A DNA stretch of 64,000 bases, from the NCBI GenBank assembly GCA_013396915.1, contig VWZL01000351.1:496339-560338 (forward strand), given 5' to 3'. Below, one piece after another: positions 38,853 to 50,690 of this stretch. The position numbers were made by a program, and so were the translations under genes. The notes beneath the pieces are model-generated. The model had not been told where the DNA came from and searched no databases. It saw nothing but the letters and a program-made list of their open reading frames with translations. Positions within the stretch are counted from its first letter, which is position 1. Every line of letters starts with the position of its first letter. The DNA is from Stercorarius parasiticus (Eukaryota > Chordata > Aves > Charadriiformes > Stercorariidae).

Positions 38853-39164
38853 TGTCCAGTTCTTTGTGGAAATGCTGCTTGTAAGCAAACAACACGGGCA
38901 TTAATAGCATCTTCCTCTGGCTGGTCATGCTTGGTTTGTCCAGGGTGTCTGCTTAGGTCAGCCCAGGTCCAAGGAGGACTGAAACATGGATGGAGAGAAG
39001 TGGAAGTGTATTGAATACAATGAGGTGAAAATGATGAGCAGGGATCATCTGTGCAAGCAATTTCACGTTGTAGAAGAAAGGCTGCAATCTCCAGGCTAAC
39101 CGAATGTGAAAAAGGGCTCACTGAGCCTCTGCCAGTGCATGGAAATTCCAAGAACAACAAGGTA

Positions 39165-39184
39165 ATCCAATAAGATCCAATAAG
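39165..39184. repeat. Tandem duplication, 10-bp unit x2
   Basis: ATCCAATAAG occurs twice without a gap. This is minor slippage. Confidence 0.85.
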
Positions 39185-40517
39185 ACATTGAGATTGAGAA
39201 GTAGAGAGACAAATTGTGTTCATACTCCATGAAAATACAGAGCAATTGTAAGTCCTATAAACTCCCCAAGATTATTTTTCCTGTCCAAGAAAATCACTTC
39301 TGTCTCATATGGCTTGAATTTAAACCAACTAGCTTAAATCCTCGCCCTTAACTCAATCACTGAGAAAATAAAGAGAAAGTAGGATCGAAGTTCAAAGCAA
39401 AGCGGTGGGGCAGCACATGGAGCTGGGCACGGGGATGGCGTGCCAGGCAGACACAGACCCCTGCCCCACCACTCGCACATGGGGCTTGGGCCAGATGGGG
39501 TTGGTTACCTTAAAAAGCTGAAACAGAGGGAACCAAAGGGGAACCCCTCCTCTGCCTAGGATTTCTGAAGGGCTGTCACACTCCTGAGGGCTTGCCAGTG
39601 GTGAGTGGCCACATGCAGATGCATGACAACTCCAAGATGTCATTTTTATATTGACAAGCATCTGCAAGTATTTGAGAAGCGGAGGAAGGATACATCTAAC
39701 CCTTCACTGCTCCTCTTACATAGAACTTTCTACTACACATTATCAGTCTTCCCAGCTGTTTCAGGCATAGATCATTTCAAGTTTTTCAGAGTAATTAGCT
39801 GCACAGTCCCTTTTCCCCTCTGGAACAGCTGATTTATAAGGTGATGGCAAGACTGTACTCCATCAGGTCGCCTAGCAGTGAGGGAGAGATGAAAACTGAC
39901 TCTAAAACCTTTATCATTTTTAGGTGGTAAGTTATAAACATTGCTGAGGAAAGGCAAGAAGACTGGAAAGCTCTGAGCATGACTTAAATGTAAAACAATG
40001 GGAAAATCAGGGCTAGGCTATGACTAAATTGCACGGGAGTTTAGACCACACACACACAAAAATACATAAACCAGTTCAGAGCTGAAGACCTAGTATGGGT
40101 GATAGATGATAACCGAGAGGATCAATTCACCCCCTAGAAGTTCATTTCCACTTAGAAGAGCAATGTTTTTTGTAAAAAGTTTTTACAATTTTTTTGTAAA
40201 AAATCTGCTTCCTGTGAGTATTCAGTACTTAACATGCTTACTCCAGCAACTATGTGAACATTAATTTTTGCTGCTGTTAGCACTGAAGAGCCAATGGAGT
40301 CATCAGAGTCAATTCCAAAACGCAAAGGAAAGGGGACTGCAAACAAGAACAGACTGTGACCAGCAGACTCCTTACTGCCAGTGGCAATGCTCTGTTAGCA
40401 TGACTGGCAGTGCCAGCAGTAAGTATAGGGAACAAAACAGAAATCCCCTAGCCTTCTCCATTTACCACATTTAATCTGGGCTTGGCAATGTCCAGTCAAC
40501 ACAGAACTCCACATTAC

Positions 40518-40530
40518 TTTTTTTTTTTTT
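40518..40530. repeat. T13 homopolymer
   Basis: Thirteen T in a row, with no associated element recognised. Confidence 0.85.
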
Positions 40531-42469
40531 CCAAAAGACCTGCTGTTCTTTCCACAGCACAACACAACAGACATACATAGCACTGCTAGAAGGGTGCACA
40601 TTTTCTCTTTTTTCTTAAGACTAAGCTCTGTTTTCTTCTTCTTCCTACTTGAACTTTTCCTAAAGATGAATCTGCATAATATCTCCTTTGATTTGTTTGC
40701 TCATTTCCTTAAAAAAAATTAATTAAAATAAATAACCATGAGGAAAGAGGTGGTGTGTCTCTACCAAGTTATTTGTGTAAGATATACTATGCTATAAATT
40801 TACATGCATGGAACAGTCAAATAAAAAGGCTAAAGTTCAATTTAAAGGCCCATGGCACAAGGAAATGAAATCACAGTGTTAGCTACATTTCCCCAAATGA
40901 GAAAATATTAGGTACAAAGAGATGCAGAGAGAGGGGGAGAAGTAAAGACACTGTTTTGCTTTGTAGAGCCAGGGAGCCCCCAGCGGAGTGGGGTAGGGGC
41001 AGAAGAGCTCACAGCTGGGCATGAGGCACAGCACGGCTGGCAGCCCTGCAGTTTTCCTGCTGCCGTAAGGGCGTTCCCAGAATGTCTGAAAGCAAAACTT
41101 GGCAGGCAATATGGGAGCTGGTTGGAAAAAGAGAAAGACTGGGGATTAAAAATGATCACTTTCCAGAAATAAAAACAAAAACCAGCCACCAATTTCTCCC
41201 TCGCATAACAGAAGACATGAGGATACCAGTATGTATCAGCAGTGCAATACTCCCACTCGCTCCTCCATTCATGTTAGCTTGCACTGGTTTCTTCGCTATT
41301 TATCAGAAGGAAAAGGCAACGGTGTTATTTACAGAGTGATATAAATAACAAAGCCTGAAATGAGGAGCACGATGCCCCAGCTCTGCAGTAATGACAAAAG
41401 CAGCACGGCTGGCTGTCAGGCACACTCCCCTATCTACTGGCAGCACGGCCGTCCAACACTGTGCTACCCAGGGCTGCAGCCACCCACCGCTGATGCAGGC
41501 ACAGAATATGACCTTCTCCTCCATAAATAACAGTACTCCATCCAAGTGTCATTATTAAATTCTTTCATGTGTGATGCAAGCTGTCCCCAGGAATAAATAC
41601 TCTGGTACATGATTATGCAGGATGGTTTTATAGGGAGACAGTTTAAAGAAAACACTGCCCACACCAGATTAGGCTTCGGCAATTCAGTCAAAATGACGAA
41701 ACAGCAGGCGCATTTTTTAAAGTGTCACATTAAACACACTTCAAAATCCCAACATCTGACTATTTGTATTCTTTCATCTGATGCTACATAATCCCTAACC
41801 TTAGGTTCCAGCAATGGAAAGCACTTGAGCCTCAGACAAAATGGTGTCAGGCTCACCAAAATCCCACCAAGTGCCCAGTGGGAGCTGACAGGGTGAGTAT
41901 GTCCAGTCAACACTAACTCTAATCCCATTAGGTCCAGCCAAGGACTGCTCTCCAATAATGCACAAAAGCACGAGTTTGCCAAAGTACTGGTTTGCAGTCC
42001 AAACCAATACTCAGACAAAAACAATCTCAAAATAGAATCAATGTCCTAATTATATCTCCCCTGAATATTAATAGAATATTAAAAATAGACCTTTCAAAAA
42101 AATCAAGGCCTTTCTGCTTTTCCAAGGTCTTCAGCCACCAGTATCTATCTCCCACTCATTCATAGTATTCATTGCCTTTACCCATCTGCTGTCGTCCTCG
42201 GTCACAAGGGGTCAAATGTTGACCCTCCCAGACCAGAAGAGGTACAGGGAGGTCTCCACTCATGCACAGGAGGGTTGTCAGATCAGATCCCTTATACGGG
42301 GAGGAGGAGGCAGTCTGAGCTTCCTGAGAAAGAGGCTCAAATCATATTGGTATTGCCTCTTACCTTTTTTTTCCAAATTCCTATCCTGTAGGGTGATTTA
42401 GGCAGCAGTGAGCAACTCTGCTGCTCACCAAGTAACTCATTGTACACATGCTGCTCTCTCTCCTTTGTC

Positions 42470-42491
42470 CCAGCTGGCTTTAGCCAGCTGG
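42470..42491. repeat. Short perfect inverted repeat
   Basis: CCAGCTGGCT (42470-42479) pairs with AGCCAGCTGG (42482-42491) around a 2-base centre. Each arm contains a CAGCTG E-box palindrome, so two E-boxes lie 8 bases apart. A regulatory role is conceivable but unsupported. Confidence 0.8.
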
Positions 42492-42921
42492 TCAGGGAGG
42501 GGAATTCTTTGTTTAAATCAAAAACTTTTACAACCTTCAGAGTCCTTCCATGTTATTCAAATCATAAAACCAAGTAAAAAATCCATTTCTGGTTTACCCT
42601 TGTGTGATGACACTAAGGTAATTCACTTCCTGCTGCACCCTTGCACTAGCACAAGAGGGAAAGAAGCCTAGTATGAATGAGTGTAGGCCCCATGGTAAGG
42701 GACAGTTTGCCTTTTACCTTGAGTCCTCTCACTTCCCATGACACCTTCATTGCACCCCTACGTCTCTTACAGGAGTGAAGGAAATAGAATTACACTAACA
42801 AACAGATACTGCTATGGCAGTGCATTATTGGAAGATGTTCAGATACTGTGTCACCTATAGAGCCTGTATAGGAGAGAATAGCAAGGCAGGGAACCCTCTC
42901 ACCACATTCCTCTTTCCATAG

Positions 42922-43005
42922 GGATGGGTGACAGAGGAATTATCCTAATGGTATTTGAAGTAGTGTCAGTATTTTGCTTGAGGAGGAAGCCTGATCAAAG
43001 AAAAG
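42922..43005 (+). other. Candidate exon (first of a possible pair)
   Basis: A strong acceptor (CACATTCCTCTTTCCATAG, ending at 42921) precedes an 84-base segment ending AAAAG before the donor GTAACG. An ATG at 42924 opens a frame that runs through and beyond the segment. The next strong acceptor on this strand is 306 bases downstream (43311). Together they could be two exons separated by a small intron. The predicted residues (MGDRGIILMVFEVV at the start) match no family I know. Confidence 0.2.
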
Positions 43006-43311
43006 GTAACGTTATACTTGGGAGGCACGGTAAGGGTAAGAGCATATGCTTCGGACAGGCATTCAAAAATCTACTGCATGGTTTCCCTAGCTCATTGGTT
43101 CAGAAATCCTAATGGCCCGGGCAATATTTTACAGCACTCCTGCCCCCTCTCTGATACTGTCTGAAAGCGGTATAATATCTTAATCTCTAAGCGGTGCTGG
43201 CCTAAACATATGCTGTAGAAAAATTAAGAAAAGACCAGCTGTGTAAAGGATAAACAACACAAACTTTATCATCTCTGTTTTTTCCTCCACTAATATTCTG
43301 TTTATTCACAG

Positions 43312-43563
43312 AACTACTTTATTTTATTGGCAATTCTGGTGTTCAGCTGGTCTCAGTCTATACAAAGTCTCTTCTTCCAATGGCATGATGCTGATCTGTG
43401 CCAGCTAGGGATCAAGCCCTACATGGAGGAGACATACTGCATTTCCTGTTTCCCAGCCCTTGATCTCCAGTTATTATCCATCGGAGGTTTGCCAGAGGTG
43501 GTCTGCTTGCCGCATAACCGCTTCAAAGCCAGGCTGGGCAACTGCTTGATGGAGGATGCTTAA
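43312..43563 (+). other. Candidate terminal exon / 84-codon open frame
   Basis: The acceptor (pyrimidine-rich from 43276, ending TTTATTCACAG at 43311) is among the best in the window. Directly after it a frame is open in phase 0 for 83 codons, ending TAA at 43561-43563. If joined to the exon at 42922, a different, shorter frame (about 25 codons) would be used instead, so the two do not reinforce each other as coding. An AATAAA occurs at 43981-43986. No domain is recognised. Confidence 0.2.
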
Positions 43564-43874
43564 CATGTATGTTCCTCGTCCTTGTCTTCTCTTTCACGTG
43601 CATCTTTCACCCTCTCATCTGATCAGCCCGGTCGGTGCCCATAAATCTTCCCTGGGACCTGGGACTTCCCTGGACTCTGAGAGTCCACAGAGGCATCTGA
43701 GCTTGTTCATGCAGCAGCACTGTGCTGGGAAGGCAGCAGCTGACAACCAAGAAGCACTTCTCCCCTCAGGTGGCCTGCTCTTCCTTGTCAGCTGCACACT
43801 GTGGAGAAAAGTAGCTGAAAACCAGCTGTCCTGCCAAAAAGGACCGAAGAGTTTCTTGCGGGCAGCGTGACTGC

Positions 43875-43890
43875 TTTATTTATTTATTTT
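43875..43890. repeat. (TTTA)n microsatellite
   Basis: About four TTTA units, extended imperfectly to 43900. Confidence 0.85.
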
Positions 43891-44073
43891 ACTTATTTAC
43901 CACACTCTAGTCACTAGCTTGATTTTCCTTAATCTTACAAATTGCTTGCCAAGGACACAAAGCATCTGGCTTTCTTCAGCAAATAAACTGTTTGCCATGT
44001 GTCTGCTGTCCAAAAAGACATGCTGCCCCCAAGTTACAATCCTGAAAAGGACTCTGTCAACATGTTTTATCAA

Positions 44074-44095
44074 CTAATAATAATAATAAAAAAAA
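44074..44095. repeat. (AAT)n plus A-run
   Basis: Four to five AAT units grade into a run of eight A. Confidence 0.85.
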
Positions 44096-44949
44096 CCCTC
44101 CTGTGTTTTTCTCGCAGCTATTTATAAAACGTCTCCAGAAGCCAGACAGTGAATCAGCCTCCTTATCCAACTTTTGTTTCTACCAATGCAAATGCTCTCG
44201 GGTTTGTTATTGGAGGGTTGTTCAAAAACAGCTGGGCTGCTGGCATTCAAGCTATTCCTTTATTTAAGGCGTTTTGTTCTGAGTACAAAGATGCAGATTC
44301 AGAGATCATTCATGGACTTAAAGTCAAGCATATACTTAATTACTTCACTGCACTGAGGTCTAAAGCATTTGCACTGAAGCAAAACTATACACAAGCAGCC
44401 TTTCCAAACAAGCGCACACAAGTGTCAGCGACAGGCTGAATACTTGCAGGGCTGGTGCTGTGGTAGCAGAAAACGGGGTGTAAATTTTCCCCACCCCAGT
44501 AAACTGGAGTGAGTCAAAGTAGTTAAGTAATTTGGGAGAAGAGTATGTACCCTCAGCTTTCACTTGGAAGGTGGCTGGGGCAGAATGTGGAGGGGATCGC
44601 ATCCTCAGAGATTTCCATGCAGGGGCTGGCTGCACGGCTCACACTCAGGCACAGAGCATGGGTAAGGAATTTTAGCCTTGTGTGTCATACTTGTGTGCTG
44701 CTCCTGCTGCTAAAAAAACAGTGGCAAACCAGCATGGTTACCTCCACCCTTCCATCCTCCGTTCTCCCACCCACCGGGGCTGCTTTTGCCCAGGTTATTA
44801 ACCACTCACACACTCAAGGGGTGAACGTCCCCGTTGCATTTAGTGGGGCTGTTGCAGGGAATTGCTCAGCCATGAATTCGCTGTGAGCTAGCTGGGTATG
44901 CTAGAGTGTAACAAGAACTGTTGCTAAGTCTCATGAAATGCTGTACAAG

Positions 44950-45115
44950 GATCTGATCCAACCCACGCTGAAGTCAAGGCAAAGACTGCCACAGATTTAA
45001 ATAGGTATTAGATCAAGACCTCAGACTTGTAAAATCTTCAGGGCAGGGGCCATGGCTTTGTTACAATGCACAGTATGCACTTAATATGCTCTCTAAGTAA
45101 TAATAAATAAGAATT
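44950..45115 (+). mobile_element. L2/MIR-like 3' tail with adjoining old repeat
   Basis: The second half (45023-45115) contains CTTGTAAAATCTTCAGGGCA, a GGGCCATGGCTTTGTTACA block, then a run ending TAATAATAAATAAG. This is the order of the L2/MIR-type 3' tail ('tgtaagctctttggggcaggga...', 'agcac', then an A/T-rich end). The first half has a GATCCAACCCACGCTGAAGTC block that recalls a recurrent sauropsid intergenic motif. It is heavily decayed, and the exact family is uncertain. Confidence 0.5.
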
Positions 45116-46960
45116 TGGAGGTAATTTGACGGGGGGCTGGGAAGAAGTTTCCAAAGCTTTCCAAAGAGCCTTGTTATCCCAGCATACTGCTGTATTCTAC
45201 CGAAGCTGTGTTAATCTTTTTAAATATCTTTGTACAAAGACTGTAAAATCCTAGTTGGTTACGTGGGTTGCAATCATTCTGCAGCAGCTATTCATTTCAC
45301 AGCAATAGCTCAACTTGCAAAAAATTAAAATAAAAAGCCTATCTATCTGCTATTATTCCTTTGCACAAAATTAATGGCTTGCTGCCATCCTCCGCTGCAC
45401 AAAATCTTTGAAATATTTTCTGCTCCCCTTTACATGCTTTTCCTCCAACATGAGACACAACTCAAGAAGTTATCTTCAGGTTCAGAAGTCAACAAACTAT
45501 CCATCACTTTCAGGGCTCTGCAGAGGAAGACAAATAAACATGGGAATGAAGGGATAATGGAATCTCTAAAATGCACCCTGTTTCCTTTGGCTAACCAACT
45601 GATAGACACGAACCGGCTCTTGTGGTTCACACTCAAGGATGACTGTAAAAGCTTTTGACAGCTAAATGAGGTGGAGTGGGTTTTTTACATAAGGATACTC
45701 AATTTAGGTCTGTTCCTTACCTGTGAATAAGACGAGTTAGCTCTGCCAGGTTTGAATGAGCCATAGACTGGCCCCTTCAACCTTACCTAGGAAATGCACG
45801 GAGTCACTGCCTGTCTGTCTGCTTTGTGTTAGCAGCAGAATTTTCCTTTCCACCTCTGCAAGACCCTCAAATCACAACTCATGTTGTAGCATGCTGAAGC
45901 ACCATGAGAACAAAACTTAGAATTCAACTTGAAATCTTGCATGGCACTTAAGGAAGCTAATGGGCAAAACCCAGGCCTGCCATATATCCATTGCTTGATG
46001 TCAAGGGCGGGGGGATATATTTGTTTTACTGGAACTGTTTATCCCAGGATCTCTACTGGGATACTGACATTTTGCAAATGCTTCCTCTGAGATATGCTAT
46101 CAGTTTGCAAAACAGGCTCTTTGAGTGCTCTCATCAGTTGTGTGCACAGATAACTTAAGATGACAAGTAAGGCAAAGAACAACAGATTATCAGTTGAGAA
46201 GGAGATGCTGATCTCGGTGACAGTCTGAGAAGTCTGCAGTGGCTCAGCTGGGCTCCATTGAATTATTTACCCTCCACAAATGTCACCGAGTTCAGGCACT
46301 GTCCTGGGAGGGGGAGGACGCTTGTTTTTGCAGCTTTGTAAGCCCAACTGTGCACTGGTAGGTGTAAGCACAAGTAGTCACACCTCTTCTCTCTTAGCAG
46401 ACCTCTGAGAACCTTGCAGGATTGGAGGACAGGCTGGTGTGTGTAAGCTGTTCTGCTGCAGAAGGCATAAAGCCATGCCCAGATGGATGAGAGCAGTGCA
46501 AGTCTGCTTAAGGCATCAAAAATTGGGAAGACAGAATTATCCTTACTAAGGTCTCATAAGTAAGTCAGGGAAAATTTTGCTCTGCTGCCTAATTGTTTTT
46601 CACCTGAGCAATTGCAGCCATTACCTCACCTGAAGCTGAAGCAAGGAGCGGGGGGGGTTGTCCCTCCAAAAGCCCTCATTAATGTTCTTCACATGTCGCT
46701 TCACGAGAGGCAAACAGAAGTTATTGTTCTCAATTCTTATTTTTCCATTTAGCTATTCTGCCAACAAAGACTTTTCAGTCAAATGGAGGGTTTAAACAAT
46801 GTACTGAAAACCTGTCATCCGACCTCCACTAAAACTTATTGAACTCCGTGGGCCGCTCCTCCAGCTAGCTCGCCTCTGGAGTAGCCCCCCTGGCCAGCAA
46901 AGCTGCAGCAGCTGAGGACAAGACCCTGACTGAGAGGGTGTTAGAAGTGTTCAACGCACC
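45116..46960. other. Noncoding, no gene recognised
   Basis: There is one forward frame of 94 codons (45374-45658) overlapped by a reverse frame, with no domain. Otherwise it is unique-looking sequence without repeats I recognise. Confidence 0.55.
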
Positions 46961-47024
46961 AATTGCACGGCTCACTTCCATTGCCATAAATTGCACGGCT
47001 CACTTCCATTGCCATAAATTGCAC
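46961..47024. repeat. Tandem duplication, 28-bp unit x2.3
   Basis: A 28-base unit beginning AATTGCACGGCTCACTTCC occupies 46961-46988 and repeats perfectly at 46989-47016, followed by the first eight bases again. The identity of the copies implies recent origin, and copy number may vary between individuals. Confidence 0.95.
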
Positions 47025-48829
47025 AAATTCAGAGTTTAAAGATGCCTTAGGAAACACTAGAAAGTGGATCAAAGTTGGATCCTTCAATCATGAAAGATAC
47101 ACCTGGATCTCCCATAAGGATGAAGCATCCAGTTTACCTCTAAGTTCACATGAGATGTTCTGCTGGAATTAGTTTTAAATACTTCCTGCCTCCATTCTTC
47201 TTTGTGGACACTGTTCTTGAGCCAATTTAAATCTCCCTTGATCTATTAGTGTTTTTCAACATTTTAACCAAGTTTTCACTAGTAAGCCAATGTTTTTGGC
47301 CGGCAGTCTCTCAGACTCAGAAGGGACTTTTTGGATGAGAAGAGATCTCTTCACACAGATGATTTCTTCTATCTCCATTCTTGCTCTAGACTTCACATTA
47401 TATCCTCATTCTTACAGTAGAGTTCTTTACTCTGAACCATGACTGATCTTCTGATAGAGCTGTCCTGATCACTGTACCAGGACTAGTTTCACCTGCCAGC
47501 CGCATCACTACACTATTCCTCATTTTTAATTGTAACATCTTCCTAACCCTAATGTGAATTCTCCTAAATCTCTGCTCCGTTAGCTAACCTCTTGTCACTC
47601 TGCCACCCCTTAAGAAATGTTGTTTGTTTACATCAGTGTCTCAGTTATAACTATTCTTTCATGTTTTAATCACTGCAACATCCCTATTTAGGCTATCCCT
47701 GAGAAACAGACTGTAGCAAGGACAGCAGAGCTTTCCACCCTTCCCTCCAAGTAGCCCAACTGGCTGCATAATTGCCCTCAGGGCAACAGAAGACTGTTCT
47801 CTGCCTGGAAATCCATGATTAGAAGTTAGTTTGAAGGAAGCTTGTGTGAAGTTACCTGCAAATATCCCCCTCGCGATACCCTCAGGTAGGGTAGGAAGCA
47901 TAGTTTCATCTCCATAAAATGAAGGACATACAAAAGTGAACAAAATGTGTTCCTTCCTCTGCCATACTGAGCCAGCTCCTTGGGTGGCTGCAGTAGTCAA
48001 ACAGGGAGCTAGGAGGTTGCTGCATCAGCACCTCCCTCTGCCTCTAGCCACATCCTCCCCTCTATCTACAAATTCATCATCTGTTATCAGAAGGATGAAG
48101 GGCAACAGCTTTATTTGCTCAAGAGGTACAGGAGCCACTTGTGCTAAGCAGGAGAAGCAGCTCAGGAAAGCTCAAGCAAGAGGGAGGTGGATGGAGAAGG
48201 GCTGTGCATGTGTGAGGTGAAGTGACTTGGTTATTGCCCCGTAAGAAGTTTTGCCAGGATGCAGAGCAGGGTCTCCTCACTTGAACCCCAACCCTCACCT
48301 TTAGCACATACAGGTCTTTTCATTTTCCATCTACTGCTACTCACTCTGATGTCTGGACTATTTTAACCACAGTACAGTTAGATTGAACTGTCTGTCTGGA
48401 GCAAAGAACCTGCACTGTCAGATCTGAGCTTGGCTCTTATGCACGTGTAGAGGAGGTGCTTTGCTGTTCATCTATCATTCAGCTGATTGTGAGCATGTTT
48501 CCTTAAAGAAAATAAATAAATACAAATATTAGCTTTTCAGACAGAGAAAGATTTGCCCTGTTTGGTGAGCTATAAATAACCCTTCCCAAAATGTAAAAGC
48601 ACCATGAGGCTGAAGTGTTTGGACACGCTAACCAAAAGGTTAAGTACACGACTTTGGAAGGTAGGACCTGTCTTTCCAAAAGCATAATGATGGGCCTGGG
48701 GGAGCATGGTAAGAGTTGATTAGGGGCAAGAACAACAGAGCACTCACTGATTTACGAGCTTCTCAAAAGAGTTCAAATATCCAGCACTTGTCATGCAGCC
48801 CAGTCAGACACAGAAATCACTTAATGGGC
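47025..48829. other. Noncoding, no gene recognised
   Basis: This is unique-looking sequence, pyrimidine-leaning on the forward strand around 47180-47650. A 113-codon reverse frame at 47659-48000 has no recognisable domain. Confidence 0.55.
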
Positions 48830-49110
48830 TATAATGAATGTAAATTCACCAAAGCAAGTACTGTAGTTACCATCTGAATTTCTCAATGGCACGTTAATGA
48901 ATGGGATGTCGCCTGGTCACTAGAGCTGGATGCATCTCTCTCTGTCTTTGGTCCATTTAGTATACGCGTTTAAGATGATGATAATTGATAACCAGTCATC
49001 AAGCAGCAAGGAGACAGACAGTTATTACATCTTGAAACAACCTGCGGTTTCAATGAAAGTTTTCATCATGTATCTGTCTTTACCAGCATGCTTATCTTAT
49101 TAAACACTCT
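48830..49110. promoter_or_regulatory. Possible conserved noncoding element
   Basis: The texture is complex and non-repetitive, with homeodomain-type words (TTAATGAATGGG at 48894, GATAATTGATAACC at 48979) and no open frame. Vertebrate conserved enhancers often look like this, but conservation cannot be judged from one sequence. Confidence 0.15.
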
Positions 49111-50444
49111 TGATTTGGTTGGTTTTTTTGAGGCCTGACATTTCACAGATATTTGACACTTAGGGACAGATTTGCTCATAAGTCAGCCTCTATTTTTGAG
49201 TGTGTTACCACTGGCTAAAGCTCACCTCTTCTGGGATGATGTGCCCTAAAATTGCACTTTAGCCCATGGCAGGCCATTTCAAGACCTCAGAAGGGCTGCA
49301 GCACTTCCCCCTCTGCTCCCTCCACAATTTGGCAATCTGGAGTTAACCTTTCAGAGAGACAGAAAAAAGGGGATACTGCAAAGCTTTGCTGTGGGTTTGC
49401 AAGAGGTTCAATCTCGCTGCTGCAATAATGATTACCCAGCAAGCTCGGAAGGCAGAGGCTGTTATTATATCTGACAGAGGCACACGGTTTTTATTGGGAC
49501 CAGGCACATAGAACAGATCAAGCTGGGAGATGGTGTAGGAATATAATCTGGTTCTCAGTTCATTGCTATAGACTATAGTGTATGCCCAAGTTTGACAGAT
49601 AATTGCAACTTTTTTTTTCCACACGTTCCTGTAACATTTTTCTTTAAAAGGGAAGAAGCATAAATATCTGCCCTTAACAAAACTGTCCAAGCTTGCTAGC
49701 AACTGTTCTTGCCAGTCCTTGTCCAGAAACAGCATTACAAGGACACACATTCTTGCAGAGCCCTGATGGGAAATCCCCTATTGAAAAAGGAGCCCATGTT
49801 GCCATGCAGGACTGTTTATGTACCGATATGAGAGACATGATACACGCGATCAGCCTGGCAGATAGAAGTGCACTTATTTATTCTGTTGGGTAATATTGTT
49901 TGTGTGCCCTTCTGTACCACGTAAATGGAACTAGCTTTAAAGCATTTGTATTTTGGGATATGGCTTGTGTTTCTGGCTCTGGCCTTGGATTTACCATCAA
50001 GAATTTTTTAACAATACAAAAAACCCCCACCTCGATACACCCATGACCTTGTAGGTGCAGACTGGCATCAGAATGCTTCCCCAAGATCTGCACTCAGGCT
50101 GCAGCTTGGTGATGTTGGTATTTCCTAGTTTGCAAGAGAACAGCTTGGCAAACACGACATTTCTGTAATGCATTTTTGGTGTGCATTTAACTAAGCTTTT
50201 AAAACCGCTATCTGAAAAAGCAGGCATACCAATGAATTCCACCCAGAGCAAAAAAGGGATGGTTCAGATAACCTCTCAGCCCTATTACATTTTGAGGTGG
50301 AATCACTCTGACCTTCAAGTGAGTCATCAACAGGGGAGTGAGTGGTCAGACTAATTACACTGCCCTTCACCACCAAGCAGGAGGGAGCTGCAGAGGCTCT
50401 TCTCTTCTGATGGACAAGCTTGCAGTGGAGAACAAGGCCCACAG
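49111..50444. other. Noncoding, no gene recognised
   Basis: The 135-codon reverse frame at 49343-49750 has no family signature. The rest is unique-looking. Confidence 0.55.
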
Positions 50445-50690
50445 ATGCTGACTTTTCTGCTTCTGATTCACCTAAGTAGTTTATTCTTTACTCTGCTCCT
50501 TATCTGTCTTTCCTCCTGCCTCCAGCTCCAGCTCCTGTCTCCATCTCACCTTCACCTTCCTCCTCTCCATATCCCAGTGCACACCCCAGTCCTCAACACC
50601 AGTCACACGCTCCCTTCTCTCCCCTTACCTGTATGGCAACTTTGCCTTTACCTTCCCCTCCTGCTCCACAGGTGAGCCCTTTGTCCTCTC
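50445..50690. repeat. Pyrimidine-rich low-complexity stretch
   Basis: The forward strand is dominated by CT-rich words (TCCAGCTCCAGCTCCTG, CACCTTCACCTTCCTCCTC). It yields a leucine/serine/proline-rich frame of 76 codons that reflects composition rather than a gene. It ends CTGCTCCACAG|GTGAGC, which can be read either as a splice acceptor or as a donor. Confidence 0.6.

Larger units (their letters stand above)
38671..42921. other. Noncoding, no gene recognised
   Basis: There are many short frames on both strands (largest a 147-codon reverse frame at 38780-39223 that is antisense to the 38.4 kb frame). Small features are a hairpin at 38826-38852, a 10-bp tandem repeat at 39165, T13 at 40518-40530 and an inverted repeat at 42470-42491. 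No gene or transposon body was recognised. Confidence 0.55.
43564..44949. other. Noncoding, no gene recognised
   Basis: A T/A simple repeat lies at 43875-43890 and an AAT repeat at 44075-44095. Frames of 60-113 codons overlap each other on both strands. No gene is recognised. Confidence 0.55.

Noticed and set aside
45711..45800. Two reverse-strand AG|GTAAGG donor-like sites
   Set aside because: Each also reads as an acceptor and no sensible exon can be bounded between them.
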